Positions 46,597 through 54,938 of a stretch of 64,000 nt of DNA are shown piece after piece. The notes under the pieces were generated by a model that saw only the letters and a list, made by a program, of their open reading frames with translations, searched no databases and was not told the DNA's origin. Both the position numbers and the translations under genes were made by a program. The stretch lies in assembly GCA_902801465.1 (NCBI GenBank), contig CADCIH010000014.1, forward strand, positions 1 to 64,000. The letters are read 5' to 3'. Numbering within the stretch: the stretch's first letter is position 1; each line of letters opens with the position of its first letter. Origin of the DNA: an uncultured Bacteroidia bacterium. GTDB taxonomy: Bacteria; Bacteroidota; Bacteroidia; Bacteroidales; F082.

Positions 46597-47136
46597 ATCT
46601 CCTCCCGCCAGCGCCCTTAAATATCTGTGTAGTGCCTCTATGTCTTTCACAGGGTCGGTGTTGTCGCCGCTGTCGATGATGAGGTCGTAAAGTTGGTAAT
46701 GGTCGTTTTTGGTGAAACTGATCCTGAAGCTGGCGTTGGGGAGGGTGGCGAGGTAGTCGCCGATGTTGACGTGTTTTTTGGACAGGTTGACGAGCAGGTG
46801 GGTCATGGGCAGTTTGCGAACCTCTTCCTGTTTGTCGGCTTTCAGCACCTTCATGAACCCGAAGTCCTTGGTGGTCACTTCGCAGTATTGGTCGCTGAGC
46901 AGCACGTCGTCGGAGGCTTTTTCGGTGATGATGATGAACCGGCTTCGAGCGATGCCGAAGAGCGCTTTGATACGGTCTTCGAGGATACGAACGGTCTGCT
47001 TGTCGAGGTCGTCAAGGATGATGATGACCGACGAGAGTTTCTCGAGGTCGGGCATGCGGCATCCGTTTTTCTCGGCAACGAACTGCTTGATGGCACGGTT
47101 CAGTATTCTATATCTCAGCTTGTCGATGAGTGACAT
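46582..47136 (-). CDS. DUF6913-type hypothetical protein
   Basis: 184 residues without a signal peptide. Contains VIIILDDLDKQTVRILEDRI, ALFGIARSRFIIITEK, DYLATLPNASFRISFTKND and YQLYDLIIDSGDNTDPVKDI, a pattern of a small cytosolic Bacteroidota family usually beside dapA. Function unknown. Its last codons (RIKN, stop) are encoded by the heptamer repeat before dapA. Divergent from the MBL hydrolase gene. Confidence 0.8.
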   Translation of the reverse strand: MSLIDKLRYRILNRAIKQFVAEKNGCRMPDLEKLSSVIIILDDLDKQTVRILEDRIKALFGIARSRFIIITEKASDDVLLSDQYCEVTTKDFGFMKVLKADKQEEVRKLPMTHLLVNLSKKHVNIGDYLATLPNASFRISFTKNDHYQLYDLIIDSGDNTDPVKDIEALHRYLRALAGGDRIKN

Positions 47137-47155
47137 TATTCAAGAATTAATTCTG

Positions 47156-47163
47156 CAAAAATA
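47156..47163 (-). promoter_or_regulatory. -7 box for the DUF6913-dapA unit
   Basis: TATTTTTG on the minus strand, 20 bp before the ATG. Confidence 0.6.
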
Positions 47164-47186
47164 ATGATTTCCTATTTAATTTAGTG

Positions 47187-47194
47187 TAATTTTG
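47187..47194 (+). promoter_or_regulatory. -7 box for the MBL hydrolase gene
   Basis: TAATTTTG, 16 bp before ATG 47210, divergent from the box at 47156. Confidence 0.6.
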
Positions 47195-47209
47195 CGCAAA
47201 AATTTAGCG

Positions 47210-47974
47210 ATGCTGATTACGATTTTAGGAAGTGGTACGTCTCAGGGCGTTCCGGTTATAGGTTGCCAATGTCCTGTGTGTCAGTCGAAAGATCCCCGTG
47301 ACAAGCGTACCCGTACTTCGATTTTGATTCGTACTGAGCAGGTGACCGTGGCGGTCGATGCCGGTCCCGACTTCAGGCAACAGATGCTTCGTGAGGGCGT
47401 TTCACATCTCGATGCGGTTTTCATCACTCATGAGCACAAGGATCATATTGGCGGACTTGACGATGTGAGGCCTTTTATCTTCAGTCAAGGCAACCACCCC
47501 ATGCCGTTGTACGTCGATGAATCCGCCTTGCCAGAGATCAAGCGTGAGTTCTCCTATGCGTTTGAGGAGCATCTTTATCCTGGCGCTCCCACTTATGATG
47601 TGCATCTCATTGACGAGACCCCGTTTGATTTCGGCGACCTTCACGTGGAGCCCATCAAAATGAAGCATTATACGCTCACTTGTTACGCTTTCCGTATCGG
47701 CAAATTCGCCTATGTCACTGACCTGAGCGAGGTCAGCGAGCATCTTATGGACAGGCTTCAGGGTGTGGAGTTCCTCGTTTTGGAGGCTCTTGGCCCCAAA
47801 CCGCACTATTCCCATATAAGTCTCCAGCAAGCGGTTGACGTGGCAAAACGGCTCAATGTCAAAAAAGCCTGGTTCACCCATTGCAGCCATAGTATAGGCA
47901 AAGCCCATGACGTAAACGCCCAATTGCCTACAAACATGATGTTGGCCTACGACGGTTTAAGTTTCAAGGTTTAA
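47210..47974 (+). CDS. MBL-fold metallo-hydrolase (PhnP-like)
   Basis: 254 residues from ATG 47210; the in-frame TTG upstream lies in the promoter. It starts with LITILGSGTSQGVPVIGCQC and has a Cys pair in CQCPVCQS. The metal-binding motif HEHKDH occurs in FITHEHKDHIGGLDD, with later His residues MKHYTL and FTHCSHSIG. This is the PhnP/RNase Z-like group of metallo-beta-lactamase-fold phosphodiesterases. Specific substrate not determined (cyclic phosphate or lipoate/ligase-related activities are seen in relatives). Confidence 0.9.
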   Translation: MLITILGSGTSQGVPVIGCQCPVCQSKDPRDKRTRTSILIRTEQVTVAVDAGPDFRQQMLREGVSHLDAVFITHEHKDHIGGLDDVRPFIFSQGNHPMPLYVDESALPEIKREFSYAFEEHLYPGAPTYDVHLIDETPFDFGDLHVEPIKMKHYTLTCYAFRIGKFAYVTDLSEVSEHLMDRLQGVEFLVLEALGPKPHYSHISLQQAVDVAKRLNVKKAWFTHCSHSIGKAHDVNAQLPTNMMLAYDGLSFKV

Positions 47975-47982
47975 CTAATTTA

Positions 47983-48024
47983 TTTCCTATAGATTAACGT
48001 ATATATATTAATATAGGTATAGGA
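47983..48024. repeat. AT-rich inverted repeat downstream of the MBL gene
   Basis: TTCCTATA (47983-47990) and TATAGGAA (48017-48024) are perfect reverse complements. They could form a weak terminator or operator between the MBL and HTH genes. Confidence 0.35.
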
Positions 48025-48086
48025 ATAAAAGAATAGATTTTTTAAAAATATTTTTTCGATTTTTCTTGTATTATCGAAAAAGTTGC

Positions 48087-48094
48087 TATTTTTG
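48087..48094 (+). promoter_or_regulatory. -7 box for the HTH gene
   Basis: TATTTTTG, 26 bp before the ATG. Confidence 0.6.
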
Positions 48095-48120
48095 TGTCGA
48101 TTTTCAAATTTTGATACAAT

Positions 48121-48408
48121 ATGGATTTAAAAACTATTCATCTCGGTACCATGGTCAAGAGAGAGCTCAAGGCCCAAGGTAGAACAGTTGTATGGCTTGC
48201 CCGTACAATCAACATGGAGCGTAGCAGCGTCTACAAAATCTTCGAACGCAACACCCTCGATGTCGGCCTGCTTATCCGCATCAGTCTCGTCATGGACCAC
48301 GACTTTTTTCAGGATGTATCCAATAAGATACAAGAAAACTATGATGAGATATATGAGATGTTTTTAAATCCCAGTAAAACAGTCTACCAAAAGAAAAAAC
48401 GGCGTTAG
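48121..48408 (+). CDS. XRE-like helix-turn-helix protein
   Basis: 95 residues. The HTH lies at about 12-60: LGTMVKRELKAQGRTVVWLA, RTINMERSSVYKIFERNT, LDVGLLIRISLVMDHDFF, fitting an XRE/Cro-type fold. A basic C-terminal tail (YQKKKRR) may contact DNA. It stands alone, between an inverted repeat and a terminator. Target unknown. Confidence 0.8.
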   Translation: MDLKTIHLGTMVKRELKAQGRTVVWLARTINMERSSVYKIFERNTLDVGLLIRISLVMDHDFFQDVSNKIQENYDEIYEMFLNPSKTVYQKKKRR

Positions 48409-48442
48409 TTGCATAACTAATGGTTCATTTGTATCTCGACCC

Positions 48443-48484
48443 GACTGGATGCTGCCGTGACGGCCCCATCCAGTCATTTTTTTC
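48443..48484 (+). terminator. Terminator after the HTH gene
   Basis: GACTGGATG (48443-48451) pairs with CATCCAGTC (48467-48475), then A and a T-run. The next gene is convergent, so it may serve one side only. Confidence 0.75.
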
Positions 48485-48568
48485 TGACCGACCTCAACCT
48501 ATAGTAGCGTATTTTCCGAAATGTTTCATTTTTTCGGAAATTTTTTTTCAAAGGACCAAAATAACGGT

Positions 48569-49807
48569 TCAGATCTTTTTCCCCAACTCCTTCGGATAGC
48601 ATATGAAATGCCTTACAGTGGGTTGCGTGAGCACGTCGAGGTGCAACTCTCCTGATACCTCACTGATGTCTCTCACGGTGCCGTCCTTGTATAGGATGTT
48701 GATGGCGGGCTTGCCAGGGTGATAGGCATGGTTGGTGGAGACACCTTGTAACAACATGAAACTGGCATCATAAAGGGAGATGCCGTAAAGGTCTGCGATG
48801 CGGTGCAGGATCTCGTCCTTATAAGCGGGGTCGAAGGGCTCCTGCGACATCTCAATGCGGAATAACCGTCGGTCGATGAGACGTTGGCAGAGCTCGCGCA
48901 GCACGAAATCACTGTCGGTCGACCAAAGCTTCACAGCGGTCATCACATCGTAATCGTCGAGCTGTCCGAAAGCACTCATCACCTCGTCCATGTCATCGTC
49001 AGCCGTGAAAGGCCCCTCGTGCCTCAAAAAGAACAACAGCGCAGGCGTGGCGGGTAGGTCGCGCGTCTTGCTGATGAGACGGGCTCGCTTCAAGATCTCG
49101 CGAAGCATGTATTCGGCGCTCAACACGGTCTTGTGCATGTATACCTGCCAATACATGATGCGCCGCGACACCAGGAAACTCTCCACGGAATAGATGCCCT
49201 TGGCCTCGACCGCCAAGTCGTTGCCCACCACCTCCATCATGTCCAACAGTCGCTCGGCATTCACATTGCCTTCGGCAACTCCGGTGAAAAAGCTGTCGCG
49301 CTTCAGATAGTCGATCCGGTCGACATCCAACTGACTTGAAATGAGCTTGCTCAGAAAGCCTTTGTCATATTGGCCTGTAAATATCCTGATGGCCAAGTCG
49401 AGCCGGCCTCCATGGAGTTCGTTGAACTTCTCCATCATCTTCAACGACAGTTCCTCGTGGGTGATGCCTTCCACGATGCTGTTCTCCAACGTGTGCGAAA
49501 AAGGACCATGGCCGCTATCGTGTAGCAGGATGGCCAACGAGGCGGCTTCCAACTCCTCCTTGCTGATCCGATGCCCCTTGTCGCTCAACAGCTGAATGGC
49601 CCTACGCATCAGATGCATGGCACCTAGACTGTGTGCGAAACGGGTGTGGTTGGCTCCGGGATAGACCAAGTTGGTCAGACTCACCTGCTTGATGCGCCTG
49701 AGCCGTTGGAAATAAGGGTGCTCAATGATGTCGTAATGCAATTCGTCAGGAATCCTGACAAACCCATAGATCGGGTCGTTGACGATTTTCTTCTTGTTGG
49801 TTTTCAT
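48569..49807 (-). CDS. HD-domain phosphohydrolase
   Basis: 412 residues from ATG 49807 (MKTNKKKIVNDPIYGFVRIP). HD motif residues: HTRFAHSLGAMHL (first His), LLHDSGHGPFSH (central HD), then a later Asp in LISSQLDVDRIDYLKRDSFF. This is the dGTPase/SAMHD1-like HD family; the SQLDVDR block is typical. It probably hydrolyses nucleoside triphosphates or related phosphates. The start nearly coincides with the predicted transcription start. Confidence 0.9.
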   Translation of the reverse strand: MKTNKKKIVNDPIYGFVRIPDELHYDIIEHPYFQRLRRIKQVSLTNLVYPGANHTRFAHSLGAMHLMRRAIQLLSDKGHRISKEELEAASLAILLHDSGHGPFSHTLENSIVEGITHEELSLKMMEKFNELHGGRLDLAIRIFTGQYDKGFLSKLISSQLDVDRIDYLKRDSFFTGVAEGNVNAERLLDMMEVVGNDLAVEAKGIYSVESFLVSRRIMYWQVYMHKTVLSAEYMLREILKRARLISKTRDLPATPALLFFLRHEGPFTADDDMDEVMSAFGQLDDYDVMTAVKLWSTDSDFVLRELCQRLIDRRLFRIEMSQEPFDPAYKDEILHRIADLYGISLYDASFMLLQGVSTNHAYHPGKPAINILYKDGTVRDISEVSGELHLDVLTQPTVRHFICYPKELGKKI

Positions 49808-49811
49808 GCCG

Positions 49812-49819
49812 CAAAAATA
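49812..49819 (-). promoter_or_regulatory. -7 box for the HD gene
   Basis: TATTTTTG on the minus strand, five bp before the ATG, implying a leaderless transcript. Confidence 0.5.
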
Positions 49820-49831
49820 CAATAATATTGT

Positions 49832-49839
49832 TATCTTTG
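49832..49839 (+). promoter_or_regulatory. porX -7 box
   Basis: TATCTTTG, 57 bp before the porX ATG; divergent from the HD-gene box. Confidence 0.6.
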
Positions 49840-49866
49840 CGTTATAAAGAAGTTGTTTAACCCCAA

Positions 49867-49895
49867 CTTTTATCTTTTATCTTTTAACTATTATC
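49867..49895. repeat. Heptanucleotide repeat before porX
   Basis: CTTTTAT, CTTTTAT, CTTTTAA, CTATTAT: four 7-bp units ending two bases before the ATG, inside the porX leader. Confidence 0.7.
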
Positions 49896-49896
49896 T

Positions 49897-51453
49897 ATGG
49901 AAAGAACCACCATCCTCTGGGCTGACGATGAAATCGATCTTCTGAAGCCCCATATTATGTTTCTCGAGCAGAAAGGCTACGAAGTGGTCACCGCCAACAG
50001 CGGTTCCGACGCCATCGACCTGGTGCGCGAACGACATTTCGACATTGTGTTTCTCGACGAGCAGATGCCCGGCGTTAGCGGCATCGAAGCACTCGAGGTC
50101 ATCAAACGCGAATACCCCAACCTCCCCGTGGTGATGATCACCAAGAGCGAGGAGGAAACCATTATGGAGTCAGCCATAGGATCCGACATCGCCGACTACC
50201 TCATCAAACCGGTCAACCCCAACCAGATACTGCTCTCGCTCAAACGAAACCTCGAACACCGACAGCTGCGCGACGAAAAGTCAACCATGAACTATCAGCA
50301 GGAATTCCGTAACATCGCCATGGAACTGGGTGGCAACCTGAACTGCGACGAGTGGATATCCCTTTATAAGAAACTGGTACGTTGGGAACTCGAACTGCAA
50401 AAATCGACCGATGAAGGTATCAAACAGATTCTGGCCGACCAAAAGCAGGAAGCCGATGCCTTGTTCACCCGTTTTGTGGAACGCAACTACGTCGACTGGA
50501 TCCAAGGCAAGGTCGAGAAGCCCGTGATGTCGCACACCCTTGTCCGCGAAAAAGTGCTTCCTCGCCTCGACGACAGCGACCGTCCTCTTTTCTTCGTCGT
50601 CATCGACAACCTCCGATACGACCAATGGAAAGCCATCCAACCCTTGCTGGAAAACTATTTCCGTGTGGATGCCGACGACGTGTATTACAGCATTTTGCCG
50701 ACTTCCACCCAATATGCCCGCAACTCGCTCTTCGCCGGACTCATGCCTCTTGAGATCCGCCGCCGCTTCCCTAACTGGTGGGTCGACGAAGAGGACGAAC
50801 GTACCAAAAACCAATTCGAGGGCGAACTCTTCGGCGAACAGCTGAAACGCTTCGGGAAAAACATCAAGTATTCGTATAATAAAGTGCTGAATCTGCAAGC
50901 AGGGAAGAAACTCTACGAACAAATGTCGAACCTCATGCAAAACAAGATCAACATCATTGTGTATAACTTTGTGGATATGCTCTCCCATGCCCGTACCGAG
51001 ATGGAGATCATTCGTGAACTGGCCGACGACGAGGAAGCCTACCGCTCGCTCATGTACTCCTGGTTCGAGCACTCCAGCCTGTTCGACATGATGAGGTTCA
51101 TCGCCGAAAAGGGATGCTCCATGGTCATCACCACCGACCACGGCTCTGCCTATGTCAAGAACCCAGTGAAGATTCTCGGCGACCGAGAGGTGAACACCAA
51201 CCTTCGCTACAAATACGGAAAGAACTTGAAGTACAACCCGAAAGAGGTCTTCGAGGTGAAAGATCCCGAAAAGATCTACCTGCCACGGCCAAACCTCAGT
51301 ACCGCCTACGTGTTCGCGGGATCAGGCGACTTCTTCGCTTATCCCAACAACTACAATTACTACGTCAATTATTACCGCAACACCTTCCAGCACGGCGGCA
51401 TTTCCATGAGCGAAATGCTGATTCCCGTCATCAGCCTGTCGTCGAAACGATAA
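49897..51453 (+). CDS. porX: PorX: response regulator with PglZ effector domain
   Basis: 518 residues. The receiver domain (1-120) has the acidic pair DDE (10-12), phospho-acceptor Asp54 (FLDEQMPGVSG) and YLIKPVNPNQ. The rest is a PglZ domain of the alkaline-phosphatase fold, with FFVVIDNLRYDQWKAIQPLL, ILPTSTQYARNSLFAGLMP and VITTDHGSAYVKNP, all metal-site regions. PorX controls T9SS expression and works with the kinase PorY; the PglZ part has phosphodiesterase activity in studied members. PorY is not in the window. Confidence 0.94.
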   Translation: MERTTILWADDEIDLLKPHIMFLEQKGYEVVTANSGSDAIDLVRERHFDIVFLDEQMPGVSGIEALEVIKREYPNLPVVMITKSEEETIMESAIGSDIADYLIKPVNPNQILLSLKRNLEHRQLRDEKSTMNYQQEFRNIAMELGGNLNCDEWISLYKKLVRWELELQKSTDEGIKQILADQKQEADALFTRFVERNYVDWIQGKVEKPVMSHTLVREKVLPRLDDSDRPLFFVVIDNLRYDQWKAIQPLLENYFRVDADDVYYSILPTSTQYARNSLFAGLMPLEIRRRFPNWWVDEEDERTKNQFEGELFGEQLKRFGKNIKYSYNKVLNLQAGKKLYEQMSNLMQNKINIIVYNFVDMLSHARTEMEIIRELADDEEAYRSLMYSWFEHSSLFDMMRFIAEKGCSMVITTDHGSAYVKNPVKILGDREVNTNLRYKYGKNLKYNPKEVFEVKDPEKIYLPRPNLSTAYVFAGSGDFFAYPNNYNYYVNYYRNTFQHGGISMSEMLIPVISLSSKR

Positions 51454-51460
51454 GTTTTCG

Positions 51461-51468
51461 TATCTTTG
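51461..51468 (+). promoter_or_regulatory. tsaE -7 box
   Basis: TATCTTTG directly after the porX stop and 17 bp before the tsaE ATG, so tsaE-aroB-aroA can be expressed without porX. Confidence 0.6.
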
Positions 51469-51485
51469 CGGAAAACTTGACTGAA

Positions 51486-51923
51486 ATGGATGTAAAAGAA
51501 TTTCATGTCGCAGGCATCGAGGGCCTCGCTGAGGTCTCCGATTACCTGATGTCATTGCGCGACGAGGCCGATGTGGTCGCCTTCTACGGGCCCATGGGTG
51601 CAGGCAAGACCACCTTGATCAAGGACTTGTGCCATCGCATGGGAGTCACCGACGAAGTGAACAGCCCGACCTTCGCCATCGTGAACGAATATGTCACCGA
51701 AGAAGGTGATGCGGTGTATCATTTCGATTTCTATAGGATCAAAAAATTGGAGGAAGCGTACGACATAGGGTATGAGAACTATTTCTATAGCGGTAGTCTC
51801 TGCCTGATCGAATGGCCTGAGCTGATTGAGCCCCTGCTTCCCGAACGCTATCTGCGCGTCGATATCCAGTTGGGTGCCACCGACGACGAACGAATCATCA
51901 AAATCGCATGTTATGAGGCTTGA
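51486..51923 (+). CDS. tsaE: tRNA t6A modification ATPase TsaE
   Basis: 145 residues from ATG 51486. Walker A is GPMGAGKTTL; NSPTFAIVNEY and YHFDFYRIKKLEEAYDIGYE are family blocks, and LIEWPELIEPLLP is near the end. TsaE drives the TsaBD complex that makes threonylcarbamoyl-adenosine on ANN-decoding tRNAs. Its end overlaps aroB by 11 bp. Confidence 0.93.
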   Translation: MDVKEFHVAGIEGLAEVSDYLMSLRDEADVVAFYGPMGAGKTTLIKDLCHRMGVTDEVNSPTFAIVNEYVTEEGDAVYHFDFYRIKKLEEAYDIGYENYFYSGSLCLIEWPELIEPLLPERYLRVDIQLGATDDERIIKIACYEA

Positions 51924-52920
51924 ACAACTGAAAGAAATCCTCTCAGAAGCGTCGCAGGTGTTTGTGTTGACCGACGAGAACGTGGCCCAATACTGGCTCC
52001 CCGAGTTGGAGCACTGGCTTGGCTGTGAGCAAGCCGTAGAGATTATCGTTAAGCCCGGAGAGAAATACAAAACCCTCCGCACCGCCCAAAAGGTGTGGAG
52101 AGCCTTGCTTCGTCACAATGCCGACCGTGACGCGATCCTCGTCAACATGGGGGGCGGCACCGTCACTGATTTGGGAGGGTTCGTTGCCTCCTGCTACCAA
52201 CGGGGCATCCGCTTCGTCAACGTGCCCACAACGCTTCTGGCCATGGTCGATGCAGCTATTGGCGGAAAGAACGGGATTAATTTCGGGAATTGCAAGAACC
52301 AGATAGGCACCTTCACCGAACCGCTAGAAGTGATGGTCAACCCCATCTGTCTCAGTACCCTGCCAGAGAGGGAACTGCTCTCGGGACTGTCCGAGATGGT
52401 CAAATATGGTTTCATCGCCGACGATGCCATGCTCAAAGTCGATGAAAGCAACTACGAACAGTATATCCTCCGAGCCGGTGACCTCAAACGGGAGATTGTA
52501 GATGACGATCCCACCGACCTTGAACAGCGCCGTGTGCTGAATTTCGGCCATACCCTTGGCCATGCCATAGAGAGCTTCTCGCTGTCCTCCGAGACACCGC
52601 TCACCCATGGTGAAGCTGTCGCCTTAGGCATGTGGTGTGCGTTGTACATCTCCGTCAAACAATGCGGCCTCCATGAAGAGGTGCTGATCGACTACGAACC
52701 CAAGCTGCGGACGCTGCTGTCCGAAGTGGAGCCGTGCTTCAGCCAAGGTGATGTCGATGCCATCATGGCTTTCGTCGAACACGACAAGAAGAACAAGCAT
52801 GGCCATGCCTCCTTTGTGCTGTTGAAAGCCGTTGAGCGACCTCTTGTCGACCAATATGTGCCCGAAGCCATGATAAGGGAAGCCCTCGGCCAAATGATAA
52901 ACCTCATTGATTCGCTATGA
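51913..52920 (+). CDS. aroB: 3-dehydroquinate synthase
   Basis: 335 residues from ATG 51913 (MRLEQLKEIL). NAD-binding MGGGTVTDLGGFVAS, VPTTLLAMVDAAIGGKNGIN and the zinc-ligand FGHTLGHAIE are present, with the GNCKNQIGTF substrate loop. It makes dehydroquinate from DAHP in the shikimate pathway. It overlaps tsaE and is coupled to aroA by ATGA at 52917. Confidence 0.95.
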   Translation: MRLEQLKEILSEASQVFVLTDENVAQYWLPELEHWLGCEQAVEIIVKPGEKYKTLRTAQKVWRALLRHNADRDAILVNMGGGTVTDLGGFVASCYQRGIRFVNVPTTLLAMVDAAIGGKNGINFGNCKNQIGTFTEPLEVMVNPICLSTLPERELLSGLSEMVKYGFIADDAMLKVDESNYEQYILRAGDLKREIVDDDPTDLEQRRVLNFGHTLGHAIESFSLSSETPLTHGEAVALGMWCALYISVKQCGLHEEVLIDYEPKLRTLLSEVEPCFSQGDVDAIMAFVEHDKKNKHGHASFVLLKAVERPLVDQYVPEAMIREALGQMINLIDSL

Positions 52921-54137
52921 CCAAGCCGCTTCAGGGAACGGTCGACCTTCCAGGGAGCAAGAGTGAGAGCAACCGAGCTCTGATGATTGCGGCTTATAGC
53001 GGGTTTCCGCTTGAAGCCAACAACTTGTCGGAAGCCCACGATACGGTATTGCTCCAGGCCTTGTTGAAGCAAGTCAACTCCCCAAACACTTCGGAACCGG
53101 TTGTCGTTGATTGCGAGGATGCAGGCACCGTGGCCCGTTTCATGATGACCTATCTCGCTGGCAAACCCGGTACCTGGGTGCTGACTGGGACGGAGCGTCT
53201 CTGCCAGCGGCCCATGGCTCCCTTGGTTGACGCCTTGCGCCAATTGGGTGCCGAAATCGACACCGTGGCATTGCCTGCTGTTATCCATGGAAAAGAACTT
53301 GGAGGGGGCTCTGTGATACTTGACGCCTCGCAAAGCAGCCAATTTGCCTCGTCACTCCTGATGGCAGCACCAACATGGAAGGACGGATTGCGACTCGGGT
53401 TGAAGGGCAATCCAGTATCGATGCCCTATCTGGAGATGACTGTTAAAATGATGGAGCACTTTGGCGCTCATGTCATGCGAAACGCAAACGAGATCGTGGT
53501 CGCTCCTCAATACTATCGTTCTCGGCTTTTTGAGGTCTCCTCCGACTGGAGCGCTGCCTCCTATTGGTATGAGATGATGGCACTGGACGATGGGGGAGAA
53601 CTGTTGCTGAAAGGCTTGAAAAGCGATTCTATGCAAGGAGATTCGGCTGCGGTCGAAATGTTTTCCAAACTGGGGGTGAAATCCGAATTTGTTGAAACAG
53701 GAGTCCTGATTTCCAGACTCTCCCAAGAGAAAACAACTCATTTGCAACCTGTTGTATTTGACTTTAAAAATGTTCCGGATTTATTTCCTGCTATTTTTGT
53801 AACATGTGTTGCATTACATATTAATTCTGTTTTTAATAGTATATCAACATTATATAATAAAGAATCTGATAGAATAAATTCATTATTTATTGAATTGCAA
53901 AAACTATACACCTTTATTAATATAGTTTCAGATGATAGTATAATAATTAAAGAAATATCATTAACGGGTAATTGGTACAATAATAAAAATGTTATTTTTA
54001 ATACATATCATGACCATCGGATTGCCATGGCGCTTGCTTCGCTAAGTAGAAAGTTCAAAAATGTGACGGTTGACAATCATGATGTAGTAAATAAATCATA
54101 TCCAGGGTTTTGGCGTCAATTCTTAAATTTTATTTAA
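52917..54137 (+). CDS. aroA: 3-phosphoshikimate 1-carboxyvinyltransferase with AT-rich 3' third
   Basis: 406 residues, somewhat short for the family. LPGSKSESNRALMIAA is the N-terminal signature, then DCEDAGTVARFM. The C-terminal part has NKESDRINSL, YHDHRIAMALA and KSYPGFWRQF, so all the EPSP synthase blocks remain. From residue about 275 (base 53741) the codons become AT-rich: by eye roughly a quarter GC for 400 bases, against well over half upstream. The protein is intact across the junction. This looks like a recombinant gene. EPSP synthase joins PEP to shikimate-3-phosphate. Confidence 0.92.
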   Translation: MTKPLQGTVDLPGSKSESNRALMIAAYSGFPLEANNLSEAHDTVLLQALLKQVNSPNTSEPVVVDCEDAGTVARFMMTYLAGKPGTWVLTGTERLCQRPMAPLVDALRQLGAEIDTVALPAVIHGKELGGGSVILDASQSSQFASSLLMAAPTWKDGLRLGLKGNPVSMPYLEMTVKMMEHFGAHVMRNANEIVVAPQYYRSRLFEVSSDWSAASYWYEMMALDDGGELLLKGLKSDSMQGDSAAVEMFSKLGVKSEFVETGVLISRLSQEKTTHLQPVVFDFKNVPDLFPAIFVTCVALHINSVFNSISTLYNKESDRINSLFIELQKLYTFINIVSDDSIIIKEISLTGNWYNNKNVIFNTYHDHRIAMALASLSRKFKNVTVDNHDVVNKSYPGFWRQFLNFI

Positions 54138-54188
54138 TTTTTATTTATTTTTTTTTATACAAGGCGTTATTTTTAAGTAAATTTTTCC

Positions 54189-54196
54189 TAAATTTG
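54189..54196 (+). promoter_or_regulatory. -7 box for the CCG-domain gene
   Basis: TAAATTTG, 19 bp before the ATG; it starts the polysaccharide-side transcription unit. Confidence 0.6.
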
Positions 54197-54215
54197 CAGA
54201 AATAATCGCGTTGTT

Positions 54216-54938
54216 ATGACAATTGATCTTTTCGTTCCCTGCAACATCGACCAGTTTTATCCTGATACTGCGATGAATACGGTGAAAGTCTTGGAAAAGG
54301 CCGGTGTTGAGGTCAATTATAATCCCGACCAGACCTGTTGCGGTCGTTTTGCCTTTAACGCAGGCTATGTGGAGGAGGCAAAGAAGTTGGGCGACAAGTT
54401 TCTCTCGGAGTTTGTGGGTGACCGTCCTGTGGTTTGTCCCTCAGCCTCATGTGTCGCCTTCATCCGAAAACGTTATCCTGAATTGTTTTTCAACACGGCG
54501 AATCACCTTAATGTGAAAAAGCTTGAGAAAAACGTGTTTGAATTCACCGAATTTCTGGTGGATGTGCTGCATTGTGACGATCTGGGTGCCGAGTTTCCTC
54601 ATAAAGTCACTTATCACGACAGCTGCAGCGCCCTCAGAGGCCTCGGTATTGGCAAGGAAGCCCGTCAGTTGCTTTCTAAAGTGAAAGGTCTTGAATTGAT
54701 TGAGATGAAGCAGACCGACATGTGTTGCGGGGGCGAGCTGACTTTCGCCATGAACCATGAGGAAGTCTCGGTGGGAATGGCCTCGCATAAAGTGCGCAAT
54801 GCCTTGAACACTGGAGCCGAGTTTATTGTATCAACCGATATGTCGTGTCTGATGCACCAAAAATCCTATATCGATGCCAACGGCTTGCCGATACAGGTAA
54901 TTCATATAGCCGATGTCTTAGCTAATTTTACCGAATGA
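54216..54938 (+). CDS. (Fe-S)-binding CCG-domain protein, LutA/YkgE-like
   Basis: 240 residues with two cysteine-rich CCG domains: first QTCCGRFAFNAGY, second DMCCGGELTF, with CNIDQFYPD and HDSCSALRGLGIGKEA preceding each. This is the LutA/YkgE and heterodisulfide reductase CCG pattern, binding iron-sulfur clusters and taking electrons from organic acids. lutB/lutC neighbours are absent, so the substrate is uncertain. It overlaps the acetyltransferase gene by four bases. Confidence 0.88.
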   Translation: MTIDLFVPCNIDQFYPDTAMNTVKVLEKAGVEVNYNPDQTCCGRFAFNAGYVEEAKKLGDKFLSEFVGDRPVVCPSASCVAFIRKRYPELFFNTANHLNVKKLEKNVFEFTEFLVDVLHCDDLGAEFPHKVTYHDSCSALRGLGIGKEARQLLSKVKGLELIEMKQTDMCCGGELTFAMNHEEVSVGMASHKVRNALNTGAEFIVSTDMSCLMHQKSYIDANGLPIQVIHIADVLANFTE

